This document shows positions 15,406-29,100 of a DNA stretch of 64,000 nucleotides, one piece after another. Every line of letters starts with the position of its first letter. The first letter of the stretch is position 1. The translations under genes and the position numbers were made by a program. The notes beneath the pieces were generated by a model, which ran no database searches, had not been told where the DNA came from, and saw only the letters and a program-made list of their open reading frames with translations. The stretch covers positions 186,001 to 250,000 of the forward strand of contig JAULBX010000003.1 in assembly GCA_032358255.1 (NCBI GenBank), written 5' to 3'. The DNA is from Heterotrichella gracilis. Its lineage: Eukaryota; Sar; Xanthophyceae; Tribonematales; Xanthonemataceae.

Positions 15406-17645
15406 CAGCCCCCCTGGTAGCGCCCCGGGGACTGCACCAGGGAGGGGCCGTGGGGTGAATGAAAACACATGGATTGGTGGCCACAGCATGAGGTTTGCCA
15501 CATGGGCAGAGACAGAGTCCCTGCTTAGCGAGTTCCCGCTGCATGGGATGTGCACACACAACCCCACCGCCACACCCACACATCCCACACATTGGGGTGC
15601 TGCACCCACCCTCACAGTGCTCCCCCACTGGTGTGCCCCCCTCCCCCCCCCCCCTCCTCACCAACCCACAGGCCCCACACTGCCAATACTGCAGAGCGGG
15701 CGCAACGTGGTTTGCATGCAACATCCAGCAGTTTGGGCTCCTTGTGGGGTGGTGTGTGTGTGCGTACCGTGGAAGGGGTGTGACCTATGCTCCCTGAGCC
15801 TGTAGCTGCATGTGGTGGGGTGGGTGGCGCTGAGGGGTCTTGCGCTGCTGCTGGCGTGGCTGTGGTGCTGCTGACTAGGGTGGTGGGTCGAACGCAGGGC
15901 CGGCGCGTGCTGGTGGGGCGCGCTGGCGATGACCCTCATTGGCTCCCCGACCCAGGGGAAGGTTTATGTAAGTGGCCGGGCAGGTGGAACGGGGGTGTTT
16001 TCTGCGTTGGGTGGCGGCGGTGAGTGGGACAGCGTGCTGGTGTGGCGCGGGCGGAGGCACACGTGTGGGTGGGTGGGGCTGCGGTGTGGGGGTTGGGGTG
16101 TATATGCATGCGTTATGTGACAGCAAAGGTTTGGTGTGCACCGCTAGTTAGGCGTTGCGATAGCAGTTCGCTGAGCAAGACAAGCAGGGGTTATGTACGC
16201 ACCAAATAAGACAGGGTATTACTGGTCACTTCCGTTCTACGACCCCAAGATCACCTACCCTCCCCCATTGACACAAGGCTTGCGTTGTTGGTTTCAGAGT
16301 GCAAACAGCGCAACGATCAGGTGGCGACAACGCAAACAACACCTCACTAGTCACTAGTCTAGTGGCATCTACGACTGGGTCACAGGAAGAGGTTGTTTGA
16401 AAAGCTTGAGAGCAAGAGTATTAGTAACGGCTTGCAGCTCGAGGCATATTATTGCAACGCCCGGAGGGCGGGAGAGTGGGGTGGCCAGCTCACATGTTTT
16501 CGCCCAAAACAAGCTCCTGTAATAGTTGATACACCTGGACGGGGGTTTTTAAAGAGATCTGTGATGGCCTGTGGTGCATCGGGTTCCTTGACATCTACAG
16601 GGGCACTTCGCACCGGGATGGCATGCCAACATGCCTGTTAGCATGCAAACATGCAGCCACCAGCAACGAAGATAATGTCCACTGCTTTATAACTGTCCTG
16701 TACCCCATCCTCCTTTCTTTGCAGCGCTCTCCCTTTTTGGGGCTTTCTTTGGTGTGTTGAAATGCATTTCAGTGTCTGTGTTTCAACAAGGCTTGTGGTG
16801 TGCAACCGCTTGTGGAGCGTTTTGTTCCTTTCTTTCTCAGCCTCAGAAAGTATTGCCAATTTACAGTATCATGTGTACAGCAATTTTGCAGTATCACCCT
16901 AGGCTAGGTCGCTGGGCAACAGCTGCCTACACAGCTGTACAGCTGTTGTACCCAGCCCATAGGGCCAAGTCTGATGGATCCACCTTTATGGGTGGATATG
17001 TTAGGGCTTGCAGCAGTGGTGCAATATACAATACCAGCAAACAGGTGCGGCGGCCCGGCGCAGCAAAACCTTGGCCCCAAACCGCAAACAATGGTTCCTG
17101 CTGCACCCTGTTGGGTCGCATCCTCATGGCCTACCAGGATAGTCCCCCCTATCCCCTCCCTCCCTCCAGGGGCCCTGAAACAAATGCTACCTTCACGTTG
17201 GCATGCGCCCACAAGGCCTAACTCTAGGTCACCCCCCCACCCCCACCCCCACCTTTCCCCAACCAAATCCCCCTTCCTACCCAGAATAACCACACCCCCT
17301 TGCTGCACTTTGATCACGACAGGTCCCGACCCCATAAACCCTACCACCATGGCCTTAATTCTGCCCAGGCCGGAAGGTGAAAATGGCCCTGCCTGTTGAC
17401 GGCGGTGTAGAACCAATTCAATTTTTGCACAAATCACTGGGCAGGGCTACCATCCAAAACAGTACAAGTGGTTTGGCCAACAGTGGGCTACGAACCCTAG
17501 GAAAACCCCAGGATGGCGGGCGAGAGTCATACCAACGCACCCTAGCGCATGAACCCTTAGGTAGGGTCCTGCTCCCCAGGACCCCCACCACCAAGAAGCC
17601 TGTGTGAAAACACCTTGCGCGCGACGCCCTGGCTTTCTCCTTTTG
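15406..17645. other. Region between two leftward genes
   Basis: This holds the 5' side of the CofD-like gene and the 3' UTR of the PHD gene. A transit-peptide exon for the CofD-like gene could lie within about 15440-16140, but the minus-strand frames there are low-complexity Pro/His/Thr and I could not choose one. I see no other gene. Confidence 0.45.
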
Positions 17646-20600
17646 CTACCTCCCCTTGCCCTTCCCCTTGCCCTCCAGCACCTCTGCGGGCACGTATTTG
17701 TACCCCCTTGGCACAAGCACGTCGTTGGTGGCAGCAGCTTGGCCGGTGGTCATCTCGCACTCCCTGCACCAAAAACACAACAAATAAATTAGACATAAAA
17801 TATACGTGTACCTACGCTATAAAGCAGTAATGATGGCGTTGACCCGGGTGTCCGCCGCAGCGCCAAAAATGACACCTCGGGCGCCACGCCATGAAAGGAG
17901 TGGTTCCATGGCTGAGGACGCATGCAGAGCAACCCACGTTTGTGTGTGCATGGGCAAAGGCAGGCAGCAATGACAACGATGAACCCCCTAGCGGGGTTGA
18001 AATGGCAAGATTAATAACCCAGTCTACACACCGTTCAAAGAGACAGAGAAATCCCTTTCAGTAGGCCTCATTGTTTACATGAACAGACATGTACTTGTAT
18101 ACATGGGTGTGTGCCGCAGCAATGTGATGTAATCCTGTCCGTTTCATACCTGCGTATCCCCCGCGCGCCCTCCCCACGTGCAGCACGCTTTCCCCCCTTG
18201 GCAGGGCCTGCGCCCCCCTTGGTGGGGGGTTCCCCGTCGCCCTCGGGGGGTGGGGCCTGGGTTGGGGGGCTAGCCTGCTTGCGGCGCTTTGCCGATGAGG
18301 GGGGGGGCTTGTCGGCAGGGGCTCGGCGCTTGCCTGGGAGGGGAAGGGTTGGCATTAGTAAGGTAAATGAGCATGACAGAAGCGTGACGAGCCGCAATCA
18401 GTGGGAGATGTCCATTTGTTATGCAATTTGTGATCAAGACAACCATGTACACATAGCCCGCAGTTGGGGAACCATATGCATTGCAAGCAATCAAGCCCAA
18501 TGAGCAGTCACCTCCTCCATCCCCTCCCTGCCACCCACCTGTAACAGGCGTCTCCCCACCAGCGCCCTTCCCCCGCTTGCCCCCTACACCAGCCCCCACG
18601 CCAGGCCCCTCCGCCTCCCCCACATCCGGCGCACCACCCTCCGGTGCCGGGGTGGCTTTCCTGCGCTTCATGGTGGGGGGTGACAGCACAGGCAGGCCGG
18701 GGTGGTGGGGCTCTGGGGAGCCCTCGAGTGAGGCTTGCCCCTTGGTGGGGGAGATTGGCTGCTCATCTGCAGAAGGTGGAGGGGCGGGTGGGTATACAGG
18801 GGAGGGAGAGGGGGATGAGAGGGGATGGGGTGGCGTTGAGAAGGGGATTTTTTGGTGTGCTGGCTCAACTGCATGGGAGTGATGTGCACAACATACTTCC
18901 ATGCAGGACACTGCTTGTCACCGTGACTGTGCGGAGCCCCAGCAATGGCCATGTGCCAGTACCCTGCAGGGGTGGGTCCCCTCCTCTGGTAGCATGCATG
19001 TAGTACACAAATGGCACACGCCCCCTACCCCAGAACCACACATCCCTTAAGGGTGTCCACAGCCCCAGCGCACAACCCTCAATCTTAACCCCGCACCTGC
19101 TGGCTCCCCCCCCACGGCCTGCGCCCTGGCGTTCTGCTCCCCCACGCCCGCCCCCCAGGCCTTGGCCAGGTCCCGCTTCAGCTTCTCCCGCTTGAGGATG
19201 AGTGGGAAGATGACCCGCAGCTTCTCAAGGTCGGCGCGCACAGCCGCCATGGCGGAGCGGGTGGACTCCTGGGGGCTGCCTGGGGGAAGGGGGCTGGCGG
19301 CGGCGGCTGCGGCTGCCGCTGCGGCTGCCGCTGCAAGCTTGGCCTGTGGATGCGGGGGCGAGGGTTAGTTGACTGACGCTGTACTAACTTGTCCATATAG
19401 GGAGGGTTAGTTGGCCCGGTAAAGTTGATCCCAAATTGCAAAACTTACTGTACAAGGTCAGTTGACTAACGCTGCACTAACTCGTCAACTAAAGGGTGGG
19501 TTATTTGCCCGGTAAGTTTACCCCCAATTCCCAAAACTTACTGTACAAGGTTAGTTGACTAACGCTGCACTAACTCAACAACTAAAGGGTGGGTTAGTTG
19601 CCCGGTAAGTTTACCCCCAATTCGCAAAACTTACTGTACAAGGTTAGTTGACTAACCCTGTACTAACTCGTCAACTGAACGAGAAAAATCCTACTGCCCA
19701 TGCCCATGGGCTGCTGATCAGCGGTTTCTTTTACTCTCGATAGATAGAAACTAGGCTCAACTCACCTATTGCTGTCAATTACACCAATGTCAGCAATCCC
19801 TCCACGCCATTCTCAAGCCCTGCGCTATGTGCCCCCCTTGCCCAACCAAACATCCACCATCCAACAACCCCACCAGGTGCGGTGCAGGCCAAACCCTAAA
19901 CCCTAAGCCCCAAACCCTAAACCCTCGCGCACCTTGTACTTGTCCCTGTGCTTCTGGCTGTGCTCCAGGCAGTACACCCGGTAGATGAGCCCTAAACCCA
20001 CCCTAACCACGTGCCCTAACCACGCGCCCTAACCACGCGCCCTGACCCTAACACACCCCAAACCCTGGACCCTCGCCACGCGCACCTCGTACTTGTCCCT
20101 GTGCTTCTGGCTGTGCTCCAGGCAGTACACCCGGTAGATGAGCCTCGAGCTCTGCTTGCCCACGCGCAGGTAGCACCCCTGGTTGCGTGCGCACAGCGGG
20201 TGGAAGTGCGCGCCGCAGTGGCCGTAGTTGCAGTTCACCACCGCGCCCGCCACCTTCCCGCAGAAGACGCAGGGGGCCTGCCACCTGGCGGAGGGGATGG
20301 AGCCCGTGCCCTCCACCACGTGGGGCAGGGGCTCCCTGCGCAGGTGCACGTCGGGGTGCCACAGCGCGCACACCTGGCAGGGGGGGAAGGGGCGTGGGGA
20401 GAGGTAGTGGGCAGGGGGGGGGTAGTACTCTACTGCAATTTTTTTCCAGCTTTCAAAAGCTCGAAGCCAAAGGATCCATAAATAAACGCCAGGTATACAG
20501 TGTCTAGGAGGGTAGGCGCATGCGAGAGGAGAAGAGGGCGATGCTTCACCGCTTTTTAGTTTGACAACGCCCAGTTAGAAGAGTACTTGTGCATGTCACA

Positions 20601-23600
20601 TGCCGCATGTGCAGGGTCCCTCCCCCGCCCATGCGCTGCTTTTCTCCCAATCTTCCCTGTGTGTTTGTGTGTGCGTGCGTGTGTACCCACCTGGTGCACC
20701 CATTCGTCCCCCTCCACCGTCTGCCTGAAGGCCCCATATCGCACTGGGCACAGCTTGCACTCCACGCTGCGTGATCCACCCTCGTACAGGTGGTGCGCCT
20801 CGCCTGCACCAGGGGGGAGGTGGGGTTGGGTGTTGTCACCAAAAGGCGGTGAGAGCAGCAGGGGGGGAAGTGGGATCAGTGAAGCAAGCACAGGCAGGGA
20901 GTGAAGAGAGGGAGGGGCTAATGCGGCTAGACCAAAGGACATGGCATTGCGACGAGCAGCACTCTCATGCTTCAGCAGCTTGCAGCCATTGCCGTGCCTT
21001 ACCTGCCGTCTACCATCGCAACGACCTGACCCTGGCCTGGGAGCCAGCAAACCCTAGCCTAAACCCCAATCCTCACCTGCCGTCTCCCACCGCGGCGGCC
21101 TTATCTTTGCCTGTGGTATCCCTTGCGCCAGCAGCCCCTCCTCGTGCTTGCGGCAGGGCCAGCACAGCCACTCGCCTGCAGGAGCAGTGTGGGATAATGA
21201 GTGAGTGAAGGAGGACTGCTGAAAACGCCAGTGCATGGCACAGGGCCACTAATGCTGGCACAGAACTGCATGTCATTGGATGCTGCGGCTGTTATAGGTT
21301 CCGCCCATGGGATCCCTGTTGCAGGGTTTGCATGTTAGGGTTTGGTTAGGGTTTGCAGGTTGACCAGCGCCCCCACCTACCCACCACAAATGGACCAACC
21401 GTCGCCGCACCACCTCGCATCCCCCGCACACCACCACCACCACCACCACCACCACCACCGCGCACCCCACCCCGCCACCCACCACACCCACCCACCTGCC
21501 GGTATGTCGATGATGTCGTAGCAGGCCTGGTGCACCGCCACGTCACAGCGCTCGCAGAATACAATCATGTTGGGGTGCTCAGAGGAGCCGTCTGCACACA
21601 CCGCACACACCGCATCCTGCTCCTCGCTCTGGTTGCGCTCAGCCAGGGAGTCGGCCAGGCCCCCAGCGAGGGGGATGGGGGGCGGGCTGCCGCCCTCGGT
21701 GCCAGCCAGTGAGTCGGGGTACATGTCGCTGTCGGCATCGCTGTCGGCGCCGCCTGTGGGGATTGGTGATGTGGGTGGGTGGGTGAATGAAGTATGGGGA
21801 GGAGGGTGCCTTCCTTACCGAATAATTATATTTATAAAATAAAAAGATATAAATCACACTAAAATCAGAGGTTTATTATTTATGTGTTATTTAAGTGATG
21901 GCTGCTTTTGTGTCGAGTGGAGATGGGGGTGAATGGGGTTCCAATACAGATGGATGGGTAGAGTGCAGCGCTTGTCTCTGCTGTGCTCCTCCCCGTCCGC
22001 CAGAGGAAGCTGCACATTTTTTGCACTGCCATACCCACCCACATCACCACCCCCACCAACCGCGGATGCGCATGTTCAAAGCAACACACTCATGATGAGC
22101 TGCGCTAATCATGGGCTTGTGGCCCTGCGTTGACCACCGCCAAAGCGCACCTGTTGGGTGCTTCCGCCTGGCTGCGGCCGGTCGCGGTGACGCGGTGATC
22201 GCTTGTGCCTCAGCCAGTGCCGCCTGCTGCGCCAGCTCGCGCTTGTGCCGCTGTGTGTTGCGCTTTACCTCGCGCACGCGCTGCAAAAGGGGTGTGTAAT
22301 TTCAGGCAAATTGAGGATAGGTGCAGGGCCGGGAGCAAAATTGGGTGGATATTGAGACTCGCGGGGGTGTGGACAGATGGTGTGGCTGCACCTCCTGCTG
22401 GCAATACAAGCCATTCAGTGGAGGCGGTGGGATGAGGAGCCACATGTATGCATTGTTGACATGTATGGGCTGTGGTGTAGTGCAAGTGAGTTGTGGCGAT
22501 GTAAACAAGGCCTGCAGGGATGAGCATCCCTTTCACCTTTTGTGAGGGTGTACCCAGTAACGAAACTGCGCTGCACTACATTGCCCACCACCACCATGCA
22601 CATGGCTTGCTGGGATTTCATCATGCCGGCCCACAGCCCCGACCTCCCACCACCACCACGCACCAGCACATAGCTCTTGATGTCCGCCGAGGCCCTGTCC
22701 CTCCTGGCCTGCGTGCGCTGCTGCTCCGGCAGGTCCCCCACCACCTGCTGCACCAGCGGCACCAGGCGCGCGCGGTTGGCCGCAACCGTCTGCGTCAGCT
22801 CGCTCTGCAGCGCCAGGATCTCGCCCAGGATCTCATCATTGGGCGCGGACGCCAGCAGGTCCTGGGCGTCGCGCAGCTGCTGCCACTGCTGCGCGGGGCC
22901 CTCCTCCGGATGGCCTGCGGGGTGGTGGGAGGTGGGGTGGTGGGGTGAGGTCTGCACACTATGGATATATTCCAACCACGGAGGCGACAATACATGTAGA
23001 ATTGATAGCATGTTCTGTGTGCTGGGGGTTGAAAGATGCATGGGTGTGCATGCGACGTGGATGGCTTGTTCAAATTGAAATGCATGGCACAAATTATAAC
23101 ATATTTAGGTGGCGGTACTGACATGTTGCCAGAGCTCCATGGTGCATGGGGGGAAGTAGGCGTGGGTATGCGTGTGTGCCTGTAAATATTGTCGGTGGGA
23201 TGGGGCTGCTGGGTGCAGGCGAACGCTACATGCTAAACACCACCAACATGCATGCCAATGGAATCGCCCATGTTCCATTGGCATGCCACGCCATGCTGCA
23301 ATCGCCATGCATGGACATGCACACCTGGGCTCGCAGACGGGGCACAGGTCAGCCCAATCACATACACCCGCATGCCCCCATGCTGACCACACCATGCAGG
23401 TCACGCAACCTGGCCCCAAACTAACCGCTGCGATGCAGCTGGTGAGGGAGGGCATCGCCCACCAATGTGCATGCTCACTGCCATTCCCATGTGCCACCCC
23501 ATCCACCTCCTGCCACACGATGCAGGCCAGCTGACCCCAAACAAACCCTCTACCCAATGCCATGCGCCCCTCCAACCGCATCACGCGCCCCACTCACCCG

Positions 23601-25403
23601 CCGCAATGGTCGCCGCCACGGCCTGGCAGACGGGGTTGTACTGCACCTCCGCCAGCGACCCCGCCACCCCCTTGGGCGCCGTGCGCATCTTGGTGCCGGT
23701 GGGCGGCTGCTTCTTGTTCCCCGCAAGGAGGCTGTAGTTGACCGTCGCGCGCTGCCGGCTGCCGGCGGTGGCTTTGGAGCCAGTGGCGGTGGCCTGGGTG
23801 GCGGTGGTGGGCTGCTCGTTGGCGCCTGTACCGGAGGCTTCGGGGTCGAGCGCCAACCCTTGGGGATCCCCAGAGTCCTCCGCTTGTAGGGGCTGGGCGC
23901 CGGCGGGGAGCGGTCTACTGTCGACCACCAGGGAAGTGAAAGGGAGGAGCAGGTGCGCGTTTGGCGCGGCCTGCAGCAGCATCTGCGTGTAGCCGTGCAT
24001 GCACTCGTCTGGCGCCGTGGCCTTCAGCGCGCCTGCCTGGGTCGGGTCCTGCACCCGGATGGCGGCCAGGTGTGGCTGGAGGGCGGTGGGTGAGGGCGGG
24101 AGGAGGTCGGCCTGGGCACCGTTGGGTTGCTGGGAGAACAGGAGCAGGTCTGCCATGGCGCCTAGCCAGGTGGCCCAATCCTGGCGCTCGGGTGCCGACA
24201 GGGCTGCTGAGGGGGAGGGGTCTGCTGAGAGCACTGCCAGGACGCTCTGCGCAGCTTTGGCCAGCTTGGGTGGTTGGGTGTCCTCTCCATCCACCGCGGG
24301 GTCGTCCCCAGCCAGGTGTATCACCTGAGGATGGGAGGGTGGGTGTCAACCACTGCTTGCATGCACCAGGACTGTGGAGGAGGGTGGAGGAGAAATAGTG
24401 GCATTGCTGCGTACCTCTTGAGCCAGCAACCGTGCTTCAGTGATCGTACAGTCGTCAAATAGGCAGGTCTTGCTCTGAGTGGGGGCCTCCTCCTCAGCAG
24501 GTTGTTCGCTGGAGGGGGCTGGTGGGGGCTGGGCTGGGCTAGCCCCCTCCACCACCACCACCACCTCCCCCTTCTTCCCCTTGGCCTGCTGCCGGGAGCT
24601 CTTCCTCACGCTCTGCAACAAAAAAGGTGATAAGCTTTTTTCCTGTTGTTGTATCTGAAGCCACTGCAAGCACTCCTCTCCTAGGCACTGGGTGCACAAT
24701 CCTGGGGTGGGGTGGAATGGGTACTGTAGTGTTTGCAAATAGGTCGTGGGGTGGCTGCTTGCACCCTAGCACAGACAAGAGGTGCAGAGAAGCCTTTCCA
24801 GCAGGGTTTGGAGGCCCAGACTTACGTCATCGGCTGCAAGATCAGCGTCCTTCGCTGTTGACAGCTCCGCAGGTTTTGAAGCTACCCGCTCGGCGTCAGC
24901 GTTGAAGGGGCGGCCTACTGGTGGGATGAGCAGCGCAGGATCGGTCAGCGGGTCGGCGTGTTTGGGTAGGATTGCCCTGAGGTCCTCTTGCGTGACGTTG
25001 CGGAAGTAATCCTGCACAGCAAGGGATGCCATCATGCCTCTGACCAGCCGTATTTGACCAGCAATGATCCCACAACAAGCCCGCCACTTGCCTCCATCAC
25101 CATCCAGAAGGCCGACTGGTCGCTGCCGCCAAGCCTTGACCCCGGGATGTTGGGGTGAGGTGGCCCAACGTCGGGCCTGTGCTTGGTCTTGGTCTTGTTG
25201 GCCTTGCTACTGGCAGCCTTTTTCTTCTCGTCCTCCTTGGCTTGGACGATAGCCATCGCCTCAGAAAACGTTTGCGGCAGGACCACATCCTCGGGCTTGC
25301 TTGGGAAGAGGTGCACGTCCTTCTCCGCTTGCTGGAAGACATCGTTGCCGTACTTCAAAGCCTCGTGGATGGTCGTGCAGCAAGGCTGCATCGAGCCCTC
25401 CAT
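17646..25403 (-). CDS. PHD / zinc-knuckle / extended-PHD chromatin reader
   Basis: Fourteen exons (minus) join in frame to about 1,112 codons: 25092-25403, 24826-25011, 24415-24612, 23598-24324, 22664-22914, 22151-22280, 21496-21753, 21077-21175, 20691-20803, 20086-20373, 19097-19343, 18539-18766, 18150-18333 and 17646-17763. Residues about 651-695 form a C4HC3 PHD finger (CAVC, CERC, HQACY, CWPC). A C2HC knuckle (CKLC..WVHQVCALWH) and an extended PHD (CVFC, CNYGHCGAHFHPLC, YCLEH) follow to about residue 850. This PZP unit occurs in BRPF, JADE and AF10 proteins, which read histone H3 and recruit acetyl- or methyltransferases. The N-terminal 600 residues hold helical and disordered stretches (YFRNVTQEDLRAILP), and the tail is Lys/Pro/Gly-rich with basic runs (KRRK). 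The first intron uses a GC donor. The catalytic partner cannot be told from sequence. Confidence 0.92.
19364..19683. repeat. 93-base tandem repeat (about 3.4 units) in a PHD-gene intron
   Basis: Units start at 19364, 19457, 19550 and 19643, exactly 93 bases apart. Each begins with the near-palindrome GTTAGTTGACTAAC and ends with AAAACTTACTGTACAAG. The first unit is the most diverged, which suggests growth toward higher coordinates. It is a minisatellite, not CRISPR, because there are no unique spacers. Confidence 0.9.
19890..19925. repeat. Telomere-like CCCTAAA cluster
   Basis: About four CCCTAAA or CCCTAAG units, plant telomere type, lie beside the ghost of exon 10. They are far too short for a chromosome end and are flanked by gene sequence, so they are interstitial. 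Confidence 0.8.
19929..19990 (-). repeat. Exon-edge ghost of PHD-gene exon 10 (donor side)
   Basis: This is an almost exact copy of the exon end and donor at 20083-20143 (encoding YCLEHSQKHRDKYE), about 154 bases downstream in the gene. The copy abuts CCCTAAACCC on one side and a CCCTAAACCC cluster on the other. Confidence 0.9.
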
Positions 25404-26182
25404 ACTGGCAAGATTCAAAAAGCAACTACCCGCAGCAGCTGGCCATGGGCCGGCTCATATGCAACAAGCAACTGAGGTCAGTTTGAGCGGAGCAAGCACA
25501 GCAAACGGTGTTGATGTGGCTGTGGTTGCCACGCCGAAAATCACCCCCAAAAAAAGGCATCATGGCCATAAAACCGCCATAGCTAGGACAGACTGGCCCG
25601 CGCACTTGAACAAAAAAAGCTGGTCTACGCCCTTTTGAAAGGGCTTTTCATCGGAAGTTGAGTTGCCTGCTTAAGTATGACAATTGCACCCAAACTTCAC
25701 AAATTGGAGCTTATTTCGGCCTTTCATAAATCAGGCTACAGTTTGCCCACCCTGTATTTATAAGACTGCTCAAGGGAATTTGTTGCTAAAGCGCAACCTA
25801 TTGGCGTGCTGTAAGTTGTCTTTGTTGTCGTAAGTACACGGTGTAACAAATCTGGGTTGGGCCAATCGCACTGGGCCACCGGCCCTGCCATCGCCCCATG
25901 TTTGGGTGTACTGCAGTGTATTGCTAATGCTGTCGTTCTAGCATAGCTCCCAGGCAGGCGCAGGCGTGGGGCAAGAGTGTGGGGACTGGTATGTTTTACA
26001 GAATGGCAGAGTAAACCATTGTAGGTTGGACAGACTTTATTCTGCAGGCATGGACCATCGTGTGGGCCCACAACCCATCGTGCCATGTTGTGGGGCAGCC
26101 TGTTGCCAACACATAACGGCTGAAACAGCCATCCTCGGCCCCGGCAGTTCCCTCACTACTCAGTGCAGCCTACCATAGCTTC
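25404..26182. other. Divergent promoter region
   Basis: This separates the leftward PHD gene from the rightward galactosyltransferase gene, so both promoters should be here. On the minus strand a TATAAATA-like element lies near 25750-25757, about 350 bases from the PHD start codon. No coding sequence is supported. Confidence 0.45.
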
Positions 26183-29100
26183 ATGAGGAGTATAGGGCTG
26201 CGTGTGGCCCTCCCCCTCTTTGTGGGCTGCCTCTCCCTCCTGGGTGTGTTCACAGTTCTCTTCCAACTCAACGCTGCTCAGAAGTCGTCAGCAAGGAGGT
26301 CCTACGTGTAAGTTCAAGTTCGCACCACCGTGAGACTGATGTATATGTGTTTACAGCTGTTCCTCATAAAGCTTAGGGAAACCAACAGCCATGCACCATT
26401 GCTCAGTCCACCTTACCTGCAGGGGGAGGATATCGGAGTTTGCTGCTCATGAGAAAGCCGCCCTCAATGACCTCTACCAGTCAGAGTCCAAACTCATCCA
26501 GGACAAGCTCCTGGGCTGGTCAAACAACGAGTTCACACCACCACAGCGCCTGCCTCGGCCCCTACCGCACATCGGGGCACAGCAGGCGGCAGCCAGTGCC
26601 AACGGTGCTTCCAGTACCCAACAGCATGCAAGCAAGCCGCCTCCGCACCAACAAGGCACGCAGCAGGCCTTGGACGAGCTGGCAGACCGGTTAACGCGCA
26701 GCCTGATAGGTGCGTCGCACTGGCGGGGGGTCATAACCCTAATTAGGGTTTTGGGTTTCTAGCGTACGGTTTCAAACACGCAAGCAACCCACAACACAAT
26801 GCACCCGCCATGTTTTATGGTGGCAGAAATGCACGGAAACATATCAGGGCAGCATCTTGTATCCTTGTTGGGTGATGGCCTCAGGTTCTTTATCACAATA
26901 GTTTAATTGGTTAACGACCACCTCCAATGCACACCACTCTGCCGTCGTGTCCCAGCCCACCCATGCCACCGGTGCAGGTGGGTCAGGTTACACGCGGCGC
27001 AGCGCCAGCCCGCCCCCCGCCGCGCCTCCGCCGCCCCCGCTGGAGTCGGCCTACAGCCAGACTGAGGTGCTGGCGGTCATCATCCCCGTCAAGTCAGCAA
27101 CGGTGGCTGTGCAGCTCATCACTACCTACCTCACCGCCTACCTAACGCAGCAACGTGAGGCCATGCACAGTAGCATTGTGTGCCTGTGGCGGCCGGGCAT
27201 GTAGTTATTTTGCACCGCGTTCTGCAGTGATACTGTATGCATGTTGCATGATGAGTGGGTGGGCGATCGATGGCTGCTGAAGTGGCGGCGCATGTATGCG
27301 CAACGGAGCGGTGGCAAGCAGGATCCACTTATGGCACATTCACATCCTAATCAGAAAACGCCATTTCCATCGCGGCCCACCATTGTGCAGCATGCTGCTG
27401 GACTCTGACATGGCCAACGGTGATATGATAATAATAGGTCCTATTATTTTCGTTTTACCCTTGACAGGGGCCTGGACGCCCCAATCAGATGCTCCCCACC
27501 TTCCCATCAAACCTACTCACACCTCCATCCCCACTATCCCCACCGCCACCACCATTATACCCCGCTCCGCAGGCCTCCCCTTTCGCCTGTACGTGGTCCA
27601 GCAGGCCTTCAAGGGGCGCCTGAACAAGGGCCTGCTGGTGAACGTGGGCTACCTGGCGGCTGAGGCCGAGGCGGACTATGTGGCGGTGCAGGAGGCGGAC
27701 CACATGCCGCTGGAGGGGGTGAATTACACGTACCCAAGGTGGGGAGGGGATGTGGTGCGGGCCCTATGTAGGGTTGATATCCTTTGCATGATTCCATCGA
27801 ACTGTGACGGGGTTATGCCTCTTTTATGATGTCATGCTGTATGGCTTGGAATTGGAGGAAGCCATACCCTCCAGCGTAGTATATGGGGGTACAGGAGGCG
27901 AACCAGATGCCGCTGGACGGGGTCAATCACATGTACGTACCAAAGTTGGGGAGTTTGGCGTGGTGGAGACTGGGCACATATGATGCACCATATTGGCATG
28001 GGGCATGTTGCATGACATTCTACCTGGTGCAGACCCTGTGTACGGGTGCACTGGAATGCGGCAGGGACCTTAATCAACTGGCCAGAGGGCACATGCACCA
28101 CCCACCCACCCACCCACCCACATAACCAATATCACCAATATCACCTACACAAACCCACAATTACATCCACACCCACACCCACACCCACATCCACATCCAC
28201 ATCCACACCCACACCACCCACATCCACCCGCAGGGAGCACGGCTTCATGCACCTGTCCCGTGAGCCCTCCCTGTACAACTACCAGCTGCCCTACCCTCGA
28301 TACTGCGGGGGCGCGCTGCTGGTCACCACGCAGCTGTACAGATACGTGAACGGGCACTCGAATGCCTACCAGGGGAGGGGGGTGGTGGATGACGACTTCT
28401 GCCTCAGGGTCATGCGCAAGGTGGGTGTCGGGGGGGGTGGCTGTGTGTGCGGGGGGTGGGGTGTTTGGTTGGGAGTCATGCATAAGGTGGGGAGACGGCG
28501 GTGGGAGCTGCTGCCTTTTCATGGTCATGTGGGTAGTGGGTGGGTGGTGGTGGTGGTGGTGAGGGATGGTTTGGTGTGAGCGGGTCCTGGTATTGCTTTA
28601 TGGGCCATGTGAAAGGAGCGGTAGCTGGTTGTGTCTGATTTGTGCTCACAGACATGTGCAATCCCCAGGTGGTTGGGGGCTGGCAGGGGGATGACCAGTA
28701 CGACAAAAACTGCGCTGTGCCCTGCCCCGGGGAGGGCATGGGCAGGTTCTACGTGGTGGAGGAGGGGAGCACAGGCAACAGCGTGTCTGCCTCGGAGGGC
28801 GACGCGAATAAGGAGCTGTACCGCAAGTGAGTTGGCAGCATACCTGTACATGAGCCGGCGCTGTACATTGGAGTGATAATTTGCGGCATAAGGGACAGGA
28901 GGGCTTGGCCCTGTCTGGTGGACTGTCCCGCTGCATGTGGTCCTAGGTGCAGCAGAATTTGATGGACGTAGCTAGCTAATTACCGTACTCAGTTTGTGAC
29001 ATGCATTCCTGGTAGTAAATATGGGCGTGGCTAATGACCCCTGCATGTGTTGCACCACCCAGCGCCATGCCAGGCTTTTTGTTACTGGTCACCTCACCAA

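Noticed and set aside
18270-18911. Single 213-codon exon on the minus strand
   Set aside because: Only 18539-18766 is coding; the rest of the frame runs through introns on both sides, as shown by in-frame splice joins.
19364-19683. Regularly spaced repeats that might suggest CRISPR
   Set aside because: The whole 93-base unit repeats; there are no unique spacers, and the genome is eukaryotic.
21377-21564. Gly-rich frame created by a CAC/GTG run
   Set aside because: It is the intron just after the PHD exon donor at 21496; the frame is a simple-sequence artefact.
28145-28233. CCCACA/CCCACC simple repeat as a gene or array
   Set aside because: It is a pyrimidine-rich tract before the acceptor at 28233 of the galactosyltransferase gene.
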